64,000 nucleotides of DNA from Superficieibacter sp. HKU1 (GTDB taxonomy: Bacteria > Pseudomonadota > Gammaproteobacteria > Enterobacterales > Enterobacteriaceae), in the NCBI RefSeq assembly GCF_029319185.1, contig NZ_CP119754.1, forward strand, positions 2,914,001-2,978,000, read 5' to 3'. Under the pieces are notes generated by a model that did no database searches, was not told where the DNA came from, and saw nothing but the letters and a program-made list of their open reading frames with translations. A program made the position numbers and the translations under genes. Below are positions 45,839 through 55,528 of this stretch, in pieces (within the stretch, counting starts at the first letter, position 1; each line of letters starts with the position of its first letter).

Positions 45839-47932
45839 TTAGTAGCCGATGGGAACATCGCGATCCGTCGTCATGTTATAAAGTTGATATTTCCGTCCAA
45901 GCATCTGTCCACCATCACGCGTCAGCGGCGTCCAGCTTATTGATGCGCGGCTGCGGGTTGGCGTGACGGTCATCAGATCCAATGGCACGGAGACATAGAA
46001 GCCTTTGCTGAACCCGCCTTCACCGTAGTCATCCTTCGATACGTTAGTCACTGCCGCCCATGCCCCGACCGTTACGCCACTGTCGAAGCGTTTTGAAATG
46101 TCGAGGGTGCCGCCTTTATCTTTTGCCAGATACTGTCCGAGGCTGAGTTTAAACAGCACGTCATCAAATACCGGCGGTGTCCAGTAGCCGGTCAGATGAC
46201 CGGTTGGCGCTTTGTAGTCGATAAAGCGCATCATGTTGTTCCAGTCACGCTGCTTGACGTAGTTGCCGTCAATGCCCACGGCCCAGTTACTGTCCAGCGG
46301 ACGGTACAGCACTTCCGCCCCTGCGCCGCCGTACATCGTTTCCAGATAACCGCCGTACACCTGGCCGTAAAAACCGTTGCCTAAGTAGCGGACGTAGTTA
46401 CTTTGCAGGTTGTTAACGTAAACATCATTTTCAACGTAATCACGGATATGGGTACGTACCGGCGGCAGCGTTGAATCGCCCGGCGTGTCGGTGGATTTGA
46501 ATTTGTTGTAGTTGTTATAAACGTTGGCAAAGACGCCGCCATCCACCAGCCAGTGATCGGTCAGCCAGTAATTCGCGCTGCCCATCACGCCAATCTGGAA
46601 CATGTAGAAGTTTTCCGGGCCACCGAGAGACTGGCTGAGCACCGGCGAAATGGAGTAGCCAAAGCGATCCGGACGGATGCGATAACCGCGTCCCAGCGCA
46701 TCGGTATCAACAGGATTAATACGGCGCTGTTGCAGGGTCTCTTCGTGACCCAACGGGTAGCCTTCGAGCTGTTTACGCAGGCTGGCAACGCTGGTTTCGG
46801 TGGTAACCTGCGGCAGATGCTGTGATTTCTGGGTCACGCTGATGGTATCGACGCCAGCTGGCAGGTTATTCATCAGAATGCGGTTTGCGCGGTCGACGCC
46901 TTCACGGGTGTCGCGGTAGCGGTACTGGACGCCGGTCATATACAGCGTATTCCCACGCTGGAGAATTTCCGGCTCGTCAAAACCAGCGTTATATTTCAGC
47001 TGGGTTAACGCATTCGCTGCGGTGGTGTATTGCAGGTTACTGGTCGGCGGTGCGGGCTGATAGGCCGGTTTCGGATTATCGCGCTGCGACGGTTTGAGAT
47101 CGTTGAAATTGGTGCGCAGGGTGAAGCCAAACATCAGGGTATTGCCACGCTCATAGCTGAGGTTAACGTCTGCCCAGTCAGCGGCGCGATAAATCGCCCC
47201 TACGTTGAAGTGGCTGCGCTGGTCAATTCGCCCGGCAAAATCATCCTGGTAATCGTTGCCGTCATATTCCAGCTTCAGGCGCAGCGGCGTCCACGGCGTC
47301 TGATACTCTACGCCGCCGAAAATCGCCGCCGGTCCACGAAAGACATCGGTAAAACTGATATCGCCTGCATCATGAGAGTCAGCGCGAGTACAATATTTGT
47401 CGCTGGCGCGGCAGAACGGGTTGGTAATATTGCCGCTGTTACCGTTATAGCCCCAGCCCATACCCAGCGAGAAATCAAACGGGCCAACCATTTTGCTGGT
47501 GACCAGATATTCGCCATCAAACAGCCCCGTACCGGCGATATCACGTTTACCAAAGGCAAACTCAGGCAGCCAGAATCCCTCTTCCCATAAGCGCACTTTA
47601 AAGTCGAAAGATTTGTCTTTATAGGTTTGATCGCCACTGAAGTCTTCATTCTGGCTGTACTTACGCGTACGCACATCCGTGTAACGGACAGTACCTTCCA
47701 GCCAGGGAAAGAGTGCGATTGAGGTTGAGTAGAAACGGTATTGATCGTTATCGCGGTAGTTGACGCTGAATTCGCCTTCTTTGGCAATACGGGCATTCGG
47801 GGTCTGCATCAGCCCGGTGCCGCCAAAATCAGACTGCGAGGGCCCAATCGGGTCCGGATACGTCAGCACATCGGCATGACAGGCGCTGGATACGGCGATG
47901 GCCAGCAGGCTGACCAGATATTTTTTATTCAT
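45839..47932 (-). CDS. gfcD: Capsule assembly outer-membrane protein GfcD
   Basis: This 697-aa exported beta-barrel-type protein (YjbH family, E. coli YmcA/GfcD) has a signal peptide ending in SSACHA, then [29 protein letters not shown] and many alternating aromatic strands, typical of an outer-membrane barrel. It is required for group 4 capsule assembly; its precise role is unknown. The start shares one base with the gfcC stop (TGATG). It resembles YjbH proteins, but the gfc neighbours identify it. Confidence 0.96.
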   Translation of the reverse strand: MNKKYLVSLLAIAVSSACHADVLTYPDPIGPSQSDFGGTGLMQTPNARIAKEGEFSVNYRDNDQYRFYSTSIALFPWLEGTVRYTDVRTRKYSQNEDFSGDQTYKDKSFDFKVRLWEEGFWLPEFAFGKRDIAGTGLFDGEYLVTSKMVGPFDFSLGMGWGYNGNSGNITNPFCRASDKYCTRADSHDAGDISFTDVFRGPAAIFGGVEYQTPWTPLRLKLEYDGNDYQDDFAGRIDQRSHFNVGAIYRAADWADVNLSYERGNTLMFGFTLRTNFNDLKPSQRDNPKPAYQPAPPTSNLQYTTAANALTQLKYNAGFDEPEILQRGNTLYMTGVQYRYRDTREGVDRANRILMNNLPAGVDTISVTQKSQHLPQVTTETSVASLRKQLEGYPLGHEETLQQRRINPVDTDALGRGYRIRPDRFGYSISPVLSQSLGGPENFYMFQIGVMGSANYWLTDHWLVDGGVFANVYNNYNKFKSTDTPGDSTLPPVRTHIRDYVENDVYVNNLQSNYVRYLGNGFYGQVYGGYLETMYGGAGAEVLYRPLDSNWAVGIDGNYVKQRDWNNMMRFIDYKAPTGHLTGYWTPPVFDDVLFKLSLGQYLAKDKGGTLDISKRFDSGVTVGAWAAVTNVSKDDYGEGGFSKGFYVSVPLDLMTVTPTRSRASISWTPLTRDGGQMLGRKYQLYNMTTDRDVPIGY

Positions 47933-48675
47933 CAGTCAGGTATCCGGTGTGTCAGAACAGAGACAATTTGTTGATTTATTTTTTCGAATTCTCCGGGCGT
48001 AGCCCATGAGGAAAATCCCACCCAGATAATGCTGCCCGGCTCCGGTTCTACGTGACGATGATTCCAGTACGCAACCGGTGCTTGCTGGACGCTACCATCG
48101 GGGTGGATCACCACCGCGATATTGCGATCCGCGCCGGTCAGCCGTTCGCGTCCCGCCAGATAATCGCGCACGCTTCGCCCTGCCTGCCAGCTGATTTTGC
48201 CCGTGCCTTCAATCGCGCCAAGTAGCGTAATTGTCGTCGGACGCGCCGGTAGCCAGAGCGAATAACGCCCTTCAAGGCGGGGATTGTTTTCATCGCGGGT
48301 GCGCACCAGATCCGGGTCGAGAGGAACAAATTGACGTCCTGTCACCTTAATAGCCTGAAGCTGCTGAATGACGGCGCGAATGCTGGCGGCCTGGTCCACG
48401 CTTTCCGTCGCGGCCCAGGCATTAAGTTGTTGTAGCGTCTGCTGATACTGCTGCTGAATCACTGCCGTGGCCTGCGGTTCTGCAATCACCGCGCCCTGCC
48501 ACCAGATCCCGGCGGGCAGGTTAGACACCGTAACGACCTGCGACAGTCGCTCTGCATGATCGATGGTCAACGTTTTACCCGAAGTGAGCGCGTGTACCGT
48601 GACCTGGCTATCTGCCCACGCGGAGCAACTGAGAGCCAGAAGCCCAGCGCTGGTGAGTAATGTTTTTATTTTCAT
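47932..48675 (-). CDS. gfcC: Capsule assembly protein GfcC
   Basis: This 247-aa periplasmic protein has a signal peptide (about residues 1-21, ending SAWAD) and matches E. coli YmcB/GfcC (248 aa), whose structure has two beta-grasp SLBB-like domains related to Wza. It probably supports GfcE/GfcD in polysaccharide export. Its start overlaps the gfcB stop by 4 nt (ATGA), and its stop overlaps the gfcD start. Confidence 0.95.
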   Translation of the reverse strand: MKIKTLLTSAGLLALSCSAWADSQVTVHALTSGKTLTIDHAERLSQVVTVSNLPAGIWWQGAVIAEPQATAVIQQQYQQTLQQLNAWAATESVDQAASIRAVIQQLQAIKVTGRQFVPLDPDLVRTRDENNPRLEGRYSLWLPARPTTITLLGAIEGTGKISWQAGRSVRDYLAGRERLTGADRNIAVVIHPDGSVQQAPVAYWNHRHVEPEPGSIIWVGFSSWATPGEFEKINQQIVSVLTHRIPD

Positions 48676-49319
48676 AGCGTCGCTGGTTTCAGGATAGTGA
48701 AGTCGATAGGAAGGATCCCGGCCCCTAACATCTGGCGGCCCTGACGAACCTGCCCGCTAACCGCATCTACCCAGAAGGTGTTTTGCCAGTCGCGCGAAGG
48801 AGTATCCGTGTGGGCATTTTCATGCCATACCAGGCAGCGAACCCGTTTACCCGCAATGGTCAGCACGTCTTCACCGCCAGAAGTAAAGCGGGAAACCACG
48901 GTCGCCGAACGGTAGCGTTGATCCTCTGTCCAGCTTATCGTTCTGGTCCAGGTAGCGCCGTTTGTGAGCTGTCGGGCATTCAGGAGGGGGTCTTGCGGCT
49001 GATTGCTGACGTCAAGAAGGTTATCGGGCAAGTTAACGGTTTTCACTAACCGGCCGCTTTTCGTTACCAGCATCGCCTTATCCTGCGTCAGCCATTTACG
49101 CTGGCCGTTCTCAAGATAACCCAGTACCACAAAAATGCGCTGGCCGTCGTTAATGCGCAGATACATGGTGTTATAGGGCAGTGATTCAATTTGCTGGTTA
49201 GAAACGGTAACGTCCTTCGCGCCAAAAAAGGTCGAATCCAGGGTATCAACAATGCTTTGCTGGCTATGGGTGCAGCCCTGCATCAGCAGGCAGGCCATGA
49301 GGAAGAGGAGTATGCGCAC
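48672..49319 (-). CDS. gfcB: Capsule lipoprotein GfcB
   Basis: This 215-aa lipoprotein (E. coli YmcC/GfcB, YjbF family) has a lipobox LMQGC with the acylated cysteine near residue 16, then the conserved THSQQSIVDTLDSTFFG and LGAGILPIDFTILKPA ends. The start is GTG at 49319, preceded by AAGGGA at good spacing; this gives a proper lipoprotein signal, while the longer in-frame version to 49424 does not. It is the first gene of the coupled gfcBCD set and needed for group 4 capsule; its biochemical role is unknown. Confidence 0.93.
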   Translation of the reverse strand: MRILLFLMACLLMQGCTHSQQSIVDTLDSTFFGAKDVTVSNQQIESLPYNTMYLRINDGQRIFVVLGYLENGQRKWLTQDKAMLVTKSGRLVKTVNLPDNLLDVSNQPQDPLLNARQLTNGATWTRTISWTEDQRYRSATVVSRFTSGGEDVLTIAGKRVRCLVWHENAHTDTPSRDWQNTFWVDAVSGQVRQGRQMLGAGILPIDFTILKPATL

Positions 49320-49475
49320 CAGAGGATCCCTTTCACAATGTGTTAATACAAAAAATAACCTCAAAGAAGCGGTTATTTGCACGCACTTATTTGCCAGAAG
49401 ACCGCAAAAGAGGGTTTCCAGCATTATACATAATTAGCGATAAAAATAGTTTTACGTGGGTATTATTTACTTTTT

Positions 49476-49512
49476 TAAGATGCCCGGCAAATCATATCTG
49501 CCGGGCATCTTA
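49476..49512 (-). terminator. Strong 14-bp hairpin between gfcA and gfcB
   Basis: TAAGATGCCCGGCA and its perfect complement enclose a 9-nt loop in the 247-bp gap between gfcA and gfcB. The minus-strand RNA has no U run after it. A smaller repeat, TTAACTG...CAGTTAA, lies between the gfcA stop and this hairpin. It could stabilise a short gfcA mRNA or reduce read-through into gfcB. Confidence 0.7.
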
Positions 49513-49566
49513 TATACCATCCCACACTGTTAATTAACTGTACAGAAATTCAGTTAATTCTCAAGC

Positions 49567-49815
49567 TTAACGCGTAGTGGTGGTGGTAGTCAGGTTAACG
49601 CCAGAGCCGGAGCTGTCGTCGTCGCTTGCGGCAACGGCAACTAACGCAACCAGACCTGCTACTGCAGTTGCAGTGACGATAGTGGTGGTGCCGATTGCGC
49701 CTGCTGCAGCGCCGCCAGACGTAGTTTCAGTCCCGGTGGCCGGAGCAGCAAACGTAGCCGGGCTAACACCCGCCAGCGCCAACGCTGCGAGAACCGCACA
49801 CATTGTCTTTTTCAT
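49567..49815 (-). CDS. gfcA: Threonine-rich small protein GfcA
   Basis: This 82-aa exported protein has a signal peptide (ending TFAAPA), a low-complexity Thr/Gly/Ala segment, a hydrophobic helix (TAVAGLVALVAVAAS), an acidic patch (SDDDSSGSG) and a Thr-rich end (LTTTTTTR). E. coli YmcD/GfcA (about 101 aa) has the same plan, so the family tolerates length changes in the Thr-rich part. It may insert in the inner membrane. It is the promoter-proximal gene of the capsule operon, about 98 nt after the ops element. Confidence 0.93.
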   Translation of the reverse strand: MKKTMCAVLAALALAGVSPATFAAPATGTETTSGGAAAGAIGTTTIVTATAVAGLVALVAVAASDDDSSGSGVNLTTTTTTR

Positions 49816-49910
49816 TCACGTTCCTCATCATTCAACGAATGTAAAATTGATAGCCTGAAAACCAGGCAATATTAGCATACCATAACCTTCAGCTTTTGGG
49901 CTGAATAGCG

Positions 49911-49950
49911 GGCAGGCTACCGCCGTGGCTTAAAGCTACCACCCTGCACT
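49911..49950 (-). promoter_or_regulatory. JUMPstart/ops element upstream of the gfc operon
   Basis: On the minus strand the sequence reads GGTGGTAGCTTTAAGCCA then GGCGGTAGCCTG (ops core 49924-49913). This has the JUMPstart layout, two GGTAGC words flanking TTAAGCCA, and 11 of the 12 ops bases usually given (GGCGGTAGCGTG). Ops recruits RfaH to paused RNA polymerase and is typical of long surface-polysaccharide operons. It is about 98 nt upstream of the gfcA ATG. Confidence 0.88.
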
Positions 49951-50654
49951 AACTTCCTTTCTGCCAGATCGGAAATCAGAAACCGGCAATTCACTATTTA
50001 ATACCTGACAAAACATTCGTGAACGCCATAACTCATTGAATTCATTCCAGTTATCATAAAACCATATTAAAGTAAAGCTTAATTCAGTTGACTAAGCTCA
50101 TCCCTAATACGCAGACGAAACAGATGACAGATCGCATGCATCTTTATAATTAGATAACTGAGTTTTTATTCAATGAAACGGTAGGATAAGTCTTAGCGAC
50201 ATGAAAAACAACAACCAGAAACGATGTTTCGACAAATCTAACAAATTAGGATGACATGATACACATCAACCGCGCTAATATACCGCTCACTTTTGAGGCA
50301 ATCCTTTGTAAACCCTACTAAATCTGGCAGGAAAGCGGCTAAGTGAAAATGTTTCAGGGTTACTCAGGACATAAGCTGGCCGGATTAAGTGATTAAGATT
50401 GCGCGTAGAACAAATATATTTTTTTGCAAGCATATCGATATTATTTCGTTAATACGCGAATTATGGCAAATAGCGAAACGGATCTTAAGGCAATAACAAT
50501 ATCAGAGGAAATCGGCCATTCAGACGAGGCTGAAAAGCTGACAAGATACAGAGTAATCAGGCACATTACGTTCGCCTCTGGTATCTTAGATAAGGTATAA
50601 CCAGACGCGTAGTTGCGCTCCGGCCACGGCCTGTAATGATGATATGGAGAAAGA
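49951..50654. other. Gene-free stretch between gfcA leader and rcnB
   Basis: About 700 bp of AT-rich DNA. It must hold the gfc promoter (upstream of the JUMPstart) and the rcnB promoter. Two short overlapping frames are visible: 50463-50600 on the plus strand (45 codons, charged, no good ribosome-binding site) and 50441-50566 on the minus (41 codons, hydrophobic, AGAGGCG upstream). I recognise neither and see no repeat or RNA motif. Confidence 0.5.
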
Positions 50655-50987
50655 ATGAAAAGAGTTAAGCTACTGTTATTGGGCGTTGCACTCGGCGTGG
50701 CGACCTGCGTGAGCGCTGCCCCGCAAACGGCGGTCAAGGCGCAGGGCACACAATCCTATGAGCTGAAAGAATTTTTCGCTGATTTCACCCATTTTACTAT
50801 CGGTGACACGGTGCCCGAAATGTACCGTACTGAAGAATACAACATCAAGCAGTGGCAGCAACGTAACCTGCCCGCGCCGGATGCCGGAAGTCACTGGACC
50901 TATATGGGCGGTAACTACGTGCTCATTACTGATGCAGAAGGCAAGATCCTGAAAGTCTATGACGGTGAAATTTTCTATCACCGTTAA
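50655..50987 (+). CDS. rcnB: Periplasmic nickel/cobalt homeostasis protein RcnB
   Basis: This 110-aa protein has a signal peptide (ending VSAAPQ) and the RcnB-family core MYRTEEYNIKQWQ, RNLPAPDAGSHWTYMGGNYVLI and C-terminal YDGEIFYHR, almost identical to E. coli YohN/RcnB. RcnB modulates periplasmic nickel and cobalt and works with the RcnA efflux pump under RcnR control. Here neither rcnR nor rcnA adjoins it, unlike E. coli. The ATG has GGAG at proper spacing. It is convergent with mrp. Confidence 0.94.
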   Translation: MKRVKLLLLGVALGVATCVSAAPQTAVKAQGTQSYELKEFFADFTHFTIGDTVPEMYRTEEYNIKQWQQRNLPAPDAGSHWTYMGGNYVLITDAEGKILKVYDGEIFYHR

Positions 50988-50995
50988 GTTGTGAC

Positions 50996-51015
50996 GGCTG
51001 CCCGCCAGGGCAGCC
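50996..51015. terminator. Bidirectional hairpin between rcnB and mrp
   Basis: A perfect 8-bp stem, GGCTGCCC-GCCA-GGGCAGCC, lies in the 35-bp gap between the convergent stops of rcnB and mrp. No T run follows, so termination strength is uncertain. Confidence 0.65.
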
Positions 51016-51022
51016 GGAGACC

Positions 51023-52132
51023 TTATACTGCGCGGAAGGCAATTTCACTGGGGATCACGTCCCCCTGCCAGTACAGCTGTGCCGCCACGCGCCCTGCCAG
51101 CTGGCGATAGATAGCAGTAAATTCACTGTCAGGACGATGAATAACCGTTGGCGTGCCGTGGTCGAGATCCTCGCGCAGGCTGATATGCAGCGGCATTTGC
51201 CCCAGCAGCTGCGTATGATACTGTTCCGCCAGCTTTTCTGCCCCGCCAGTGCCGAAAATAGGCTCATGATGCCCGCAGTTGCTGCACACATGCATACTCA
51301 TGTTTTCGACAATCCCCAGTACCGGCACGTCCACTTTCTCGAACATCACAATGCCTTTTTTAGCATCAATCAGCGCGATATCCTGCGGCGTGGTGACTAC
51401 CAGCGCGCCCGTGACCGGAATGTTTTGCGCCAGCGTCAGTTGAATGTCACCGGTTCCCGGCGGCATATCCAGGACCAGATAATCCAGATCCGGCCACAGC
51501 GTTTCCTGGAGCATCTGCATTAGCGCTTTGCTGGCCATTGGTCCGCGCCAGACCATCGCATTATCATCCGTCACCAGATAGCCAATGGAGTTGGTCGCTA
51601 GCCCATGCGCGACAATCGGCGTCATATGCGTGCCGTCCGGCGAGGTCGGACGCTGGTGTTCGGTGCCCAGCATCGTCGGGATAGACGGACCATAGATATC
51701 GGCGTCCAGCAGGCCGACTTTTGCGCCTTCCGCCGCCAGCGCCAGCGCCAGATTCACCGCCGTTGAGGATTTCCCTACCCCACCCTTGCCAGAACTGACG
51801 GCAATAATATTTTTTACGCCGTTGATGCCCGGCTGATTGTTGACGCGCTTTAGCGTGGCGACAGTGTGAGACAGCTTCCAGTCAATCGCTTTAGCGCCGG
51901 TGATGCGCAACAGCTCCGCACTGGTCTCCTCTTTCAGATCCTCGAACGCGCTGGTCCAGACAAACGGCATCTGCAGTTCGATGTGGATGGTGTCATCCAG
52001 CCAGGCGACGTGATGCAGCGCTTTCAGCGTCGTCAGATTATGCTTCAGTGTGGGATGCTGAAAATTTGCCAGCGTCCCGGCGACCATTGCTCGCAAGCGT
52101 TCCGGGGATTTGGCCTGGGATTGTTCGTTCAT
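51023..52132 (-). CDS. mrp: Iron-sulfur cluster carrier ATPase Mrp (ApbC)
   Basis: This 369-aa cytoplasmic P-loop protein of the Mrp/NBP35 family binds and delivers Fe-S clusters to apoproteins. It has an N-terminal MIP18-like domain (about residues 1-95), the deviant Walker A GKGGVGKS (115-122), LDADIYGPSIPTMLG and the cluster-binding CXXC in HVCSNCGHHEP (about residues 282-285). The length equals E. coli Mrp. It is divergent from metG, as in E. coli and Salmonella. Confidence 0.97.
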   Translation of the reverse strand: MNEQSQAKSPERLRAMVAGTLANFQHPTLKHNLTTLKALHHVAWLDDTIHIELQMPFVWTSAFEDLKEETSAELLRITGAKAIDWKLSHTVATLKRVNNQPGINGVKNIIAVSSGKGGVGKSSTAVNLALALAAEGAKVGLLDADIYGPSIPTMLGTEHQRPTSPDGTHMTPIVAHGLATNSIGYLVTDDNAMVWRGPMASKALMQMLQETLWPDLDYLVLDMPPGTGDIQLTLAQNIPVTGALVVTTPQDIALIDAKKGIVMFEKVDVPVLGIVENMSMHVCSNCGHHEPIFGTGGAEKLAEQYHTQLLGQMPLHISLREDLDHGTPTVIHRPDSEFTAIYRQLAGRVAAQLYWQGDVIPSEIAFRAV

Positions 52133-52295
52133 CCCGACTCCTCTGTTGTTGTTCTGAAAAGACAGTGTAATTACCCAGTTTACCTCAGAGACGACAATTA
52201 TTCATTTGTGGATAAATGCCCTTATCACTTGGCGCGGCAAATACCATTTTGGTACTATCAAAGCCCTTTTCATTACCAAAGAAGTAATACTCACT

Positions 52296-54329
52296 ATGAC
52301 TCAAGTCGCGAAGAAAATTCTGGTAACGTGCGCGCTGCCGTACGCCAACGGCTCAATCCACCTCGGCCACATGCTGGAGCATATCCAGGCTGATGTCTGG
52401 GTCCGTTACCAGCGAATGCGCGGCCATCAGGTAAACTTCATCTGCGCGGACGATGCGCACGGGACGCCGATCATGCTGAAAGCACAGCAGTCAGGCATCA
52501 CCCCTGAGCAGATGATTACCGAAATGAGTCAGGAGCATCAGACCGATTTTGCGGGCTTCGACATCAGTTACGATAACTACCACTCCACGCACAGCGATGA
52601 GAACCGTGAGCTGTCGGAGCTTATCTATGGTCGTCTGAAAGAGAACGGTTTTATTAAAAACCGTACCATCTCTCAGCTCTACGATCCGGAAAAAGGCATG
52701 TTCCTGCCGGACCGTTTTGTGAAAGGCACCTGCCCGAAATGTAAGTCGGCAGATCAGTATGGCGATAACTGTGAAGTGTGCGGCGCAACCTACAGCCCGA
52801 CCGAGCTGATCGAGCCGAAATCCGTGGTTTCTGGCGCGACGCCGGTCATGCGTGATTCTGAACACTTCTTCTTCGACCTGCCCTCCTTCAGTGAAATGTT
52901 GCAGGCGTGGACCCGCAGCGGCGCGTTGCAGGAGCAGGTGGCAAACAAAATGCAGGAGTGGTTTGAATCCGGCCTGCAACAGTGGGATATTTCCCGCGAT
53001 GCGCCCTACTTTGGTTTTGAAATCCCGAATGCGCCGGGCAAATTTTTCTACGTCTGGCTGGATGCGCCAATTGGCTACATGGGTTCCTTTAAGAATCTGT
53101 GTGACAAGCGCGGCGACACGACCAGCTTTGACGAGTACTGGAAGAAAGACTCCGCGGCCGAACTGTATCATTTCATCGGCAAAGACATTGTCTACTTCCA
53201 TAGCCTGTTCTGGCCAGCCATGCTGGAAGGCAGCAACTTCCGCAAGCCGACGAACCTGTTTGTTCACGGCTACGTCACGGTAAACGGCGCCAAGATGTCA
53301 AAATCGCGCGGTACCTTTATTAAGGCCAGCACCTGGCTGAATCATTTTGATGCCGACAGCCTGCGTTATTACTACACCGCCAAGCTCTCCTCGCGCATTG
53401 ATGATATCGACCTGAACCTGGAAGATTTCGTGCAGCGCGTTAACGCGGATATCGTCAATAAGGTGGTCAATCTGGCTTCACGTAACGCGGGCTTTATTGC
53501 CAAGCGTTTTGACGGCGTGCTGGCGTCTGAACTTGCCGATCCGGCGCTCTACAAAACCTTTACCGATGCCGCGACGGTCATTGGTGAAGCCTGGGAAAGC
53601 CGCGAATTTGGCAAAGCCGTGCGTGAGATTATGGCGCTGGCCGATGTTGCCAACCGCTATGTCGATGAAAAAGCACCATGGGTAGTGGCGAAGCAGGAAG
53701 GTCAGGAGGCGGAGTTGCAGGCAATCTGCTCCATGGGCATCAACCTGTTCCGCGTGCTGATGACCTACCTTAAGCCGGTGATCCCAACGCTTGCCGGGCG
53801 CGCGGAAGCCTTCCTGAATACCACCCTGGAATGGGACGCTATTCAGAAACCGCTGCTGGGCCATAAGGTCAACACCTTTAAAGCGCTGTATAACCGCATC
53901 GACATGAAGCAGGTTGACGCACTGGTAGAGGCATCGAAAGAAGAAGTGAAAGCGATGGCGGCTCCGGTAGCGGGACCGCTGGCCAATGACCCGATTCAGG
54001 AAACCATCACCTTTGATGATTTCGCAAAAATCGACCTGCGCGTGGCGCTGATTGAAAACGCCGGCTTTGTTGAAGGCTCTGACAAGCTGCTGCGTCTGAC
54101 GCTGGATCTGGGCGGCGAGAAACGTAACGTTTTCTCCGGTATCCGCTCCGCTTACCCGGACCCGCAGGTGCTGATTGGCCGTCTGACGGTAATGGTCGCC
54201 AACCTCGCGCCACGTAAAATGCGCTTCGGCGTCTCTGAAGGCATGGTGATGGCCGCAGGCCCTGGCGGATCAGATATCTTTCTGTTAAGCCCGGATGACG
54301 GCGCAAAACCTGGCCAGCAGGTGAAATAA
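52296..54329 (+). CDS. metG: Methionyl-tRNA synthetase
   Basis: This 677-aa class I aminoacyl-tRNA synthetase, same length as in E. coli, attaches methionine to initiator and elongator tRNA-Met. The HIGH motif appears as HLGH in [13 protein letters not shown] (about residues 14-26), the zinc knuckle uses Cys in CPKCKS and CEVCG (about 145-165), and KMSKS is in [12 protein letters not shown]-terminal tRNA-binding dimerisation domain follows (from about 575). The start at 52296 ([19 protein letters not shown]) matches the family; an upstream in-frame start at 52206 is not conserved. A strong terminator follows. Confidence 0.98.
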   Translation: MTQVAKKILVTCALPYANGSIHLGHMLEHIQADVWVRYQRMRGHQVNFICADDAHGTPIMLKAQQSGITPEQMITEMSQEHQTDFAGFDISYDNYHSTHSDENRELSELIYGRLKENGFIKNRTISQLYDPEKGMFLPDRFVKGTCPKCKSADQYGDNCEVCGATYSPTELIEPKSVVSGATPVMRDSEHFFFDLPSFSEMLQAWTRSGALQEQVANKMQEWFESGLQQWDISRDAPYFGFEIPNAPGKFFYVWLDAPIGYMGSFKNLCDKRGDTTSFDEYWKKDSAAELYHFIGKDIVYFHSLFWPAMLEGSNFRKPTNLFVHGYVTVNGAKMSKSRGTFIKASTWLNHFDADSLRYYYTAKLSSRIDDIDLNLEDFVQRVNADIVNKVVNLASRNAGFIAKRFDGVLASELADPALYKTFTDAATVIGEAWESREFGKAVREIMALADVANRYVDEKAPWVVAKQEGQEAELQAICSMGINLFRVLMTYLKPVIPTLAGRAEAFLNTTLEWDAIQKPLLGHKVNTFKALYNRIDMKQVDALVEASKEEVKAMAAPVAGPLANDPIQETITFDDFAKIDLRVALIENAGFVEGSDKLLRLTLDLGGEKRNVFSGIRSAYPDPQVLIGRLTVMVANLAPRKMRFGVSEGMVMAAGPGGSDIFLLSPDDGAKPGQQVK

Positions 54330-54341
54330 TATTTGCTTCAG

Positions 54342-54366
54342 GCGCCGCACTCGCGGCGCTTTTTTT
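54342..54366 (+). terminator. metG intrinsic terminator
   Basis: GCGCCGC-ACTC-GCGGCGC (54342-54359) is followed by seven T residues, a classical Rho-independent terminator 12 bp after the metG stop. Confidence 0.93.
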
Positions 54367-54521
54367 ATCCCTGTTTCGACCTTTTCCTACGACGAACTCC
54401 ACTTCCGGACTGCGCAATATTTTAAAAAGCCTCTATGCTTTATTGCACTGGTGCAATTTGCGCTTCGCTACGCCGCTTCATGCGGTTATTTTTTAAACAT
54501 TTTTATAAAATGGAGTTTTGT

Positions 54522-54980
54522 ATGAAAGCATTAAATAAATTGTTGTCAGTTGCGTTTGCTTCGGCGCTGGTTGTTTCCCTGGCAGGCTGCGGTGACAAAG
54601 AAGAAACCAAAACCTTTAACGCTAATATTAACGGCGCTGACATCAAAATCACCTATACCTATGAAGGTGATAAAGTTCTGAAGCAAACCTCAGAGAATAA
54701 GATTAACTACTCCACCATCGGCGCGAAAAACAAAGAAGAAGCGGCACGCGTGCTGGATCCGCTGAGTGCAAAATATAAAAACATTCAGGGTGTTGATGAA
54801 AAATTAGATTACAAAGACACCTGGGCGGAAGAAACAGTTACCGTCGATATGGAAAAAGTGGATTTCAAAGCGCTGCAGAGCGTTTCTGGCTCCATGGTTA
54901 CAGGCGATACCAGCAAAGGTGTCAGCATGAAGCAAACCCAGACTATGCTTGAGTCAGCTGGCTTTAAAGAAGTGAAATAA
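54522..54980 (+). CDS. yehR: Lipoprotein YehR
   Basis: This 152-aa lipoprotein of the DUF1307 family has a signal sequence with lipobox LAGC (lipidated Cys23), then KEETKTFNANINGADIKITYTYEGDKVLKQTS and the C-terminal QTMLESAGFKEVK, as in E. coli YehR. The function is unknown; the attachment site suggests the envelope. The ATG at 54522 gives the correct lipoprotein signal, so the longer frame to 54435 is not used. In E. coli several yeh genes (yehH-yehQ) lie between metG and yehR; they are absent here. Confidence 0.93.
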   Translation: MKALNKLLSVAFASALVVSLAGCGDKEETKTFNANINGADIKITYTYEGDKVLKQTSENKINYSTIGAKNKEEAARVLDPLSAKYKNIQGVDEKLDYKDTWAEETVTVDMEKVDFKALQSVSGSMVTGDTSKGVSMKQTQTMLESAGFKEVK

Positions 54981-54987
54981 GCCCTTT

Positions 54988-55010
54988 CAGGCCGGGTTTA
55001 GCCCGGCCTG
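54988..55010. terminator. Bidirectional terminator between yehR and yehS
   Basis: CAGGCCGGG-TTTAG-CCCGGCCTG is a perfect 9-bp stem between the convergent stops of yehR and yehS. Short T-containing stretches flank both sides. Confidence 0.75.
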
Positions 55011-55015
55011 GTATT

Positions 55016-55483
55016 CTATTTAGCAGCGTGTTCACGCGCCGTCAGACCGCGCAGAAAATAACGCAGCATCTGATCGCCACATTCACGGAAGTTTTTATGA
55101 TCCGGGGCGCGCATCATGGCGGTAATTTCCGGCATCGAAATGCGGAATTGCTGCTCAGTCAGAATAGCCAGAATGTCATCGGTTTTAAGTGCAAACGCAA
55201 TACGCAGCTTTTTCAGGATCACATTATTATTGATGCGACGCTCAACCGACAATGCCGGAGTCGACTCATCACGTCCGCGTTTATCGTAAATCAGGCCGTT
55301 TAAAAAGCACGACAGCATAATATCCGGGCACCGCACGAAGCCATCTTCATCTTCCTTACGCAGCCAGGGCACCAGTTGTTCTGCGGTCACATCCGCTTCC
55401 CCCAGTGCAAAAATACGCACCAGATCGTTATTATTGTTTTTCAGAATGTAGCGGACGCTACGCAAAATATCGTTACTGACCAT
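55016..55483 (-). CDS. yehS: DUF1456 protein YehS
   Basis: This 155-aa cytoplasmic protein has two copies of the DUF1456 repeat of about 70 residues (NDILRSVRYILKNNNNDLVRIFALGEADVTAEQLVPWLRKEDEDGF, then LKKLRIAFALKTDDILAILTEQQFRISMPEITAMMRAPDHKNFRECGDQMLRYFLRGL). It is nearly identical to E. coli YehS. The function is unknown. It is monocistronic, next to btsRS in the same orientation, 45 bp downstream. Confidence 0.95.
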   Translation of the reverse strand: MVSNDILRSVRYILKNNNNDLVRIFALGEADVTAEQLVPWLRKEDEDGFVRCPDIMLSCFLNGLIYDKRGRDESTPALSVERRINNNVILKKLRIAFALKTDDILAILTEQQFRISMPEITAMMRAPDHKNFRECGDQMLRYFLRGLTAREHAAK

Positions 55484-55528
55484 AGTGCCTTCGGTGATGA
55501 AAAAATGCGGGAGCTCATTCTACACCAA

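Noticed and set aside
49577..49858. Plus-strand frame covering gfcA
   Set aside because: It is the reverse of a low-complexity Thr/Ala gene; gfcA is supported by its signal peptide, homology and operon.
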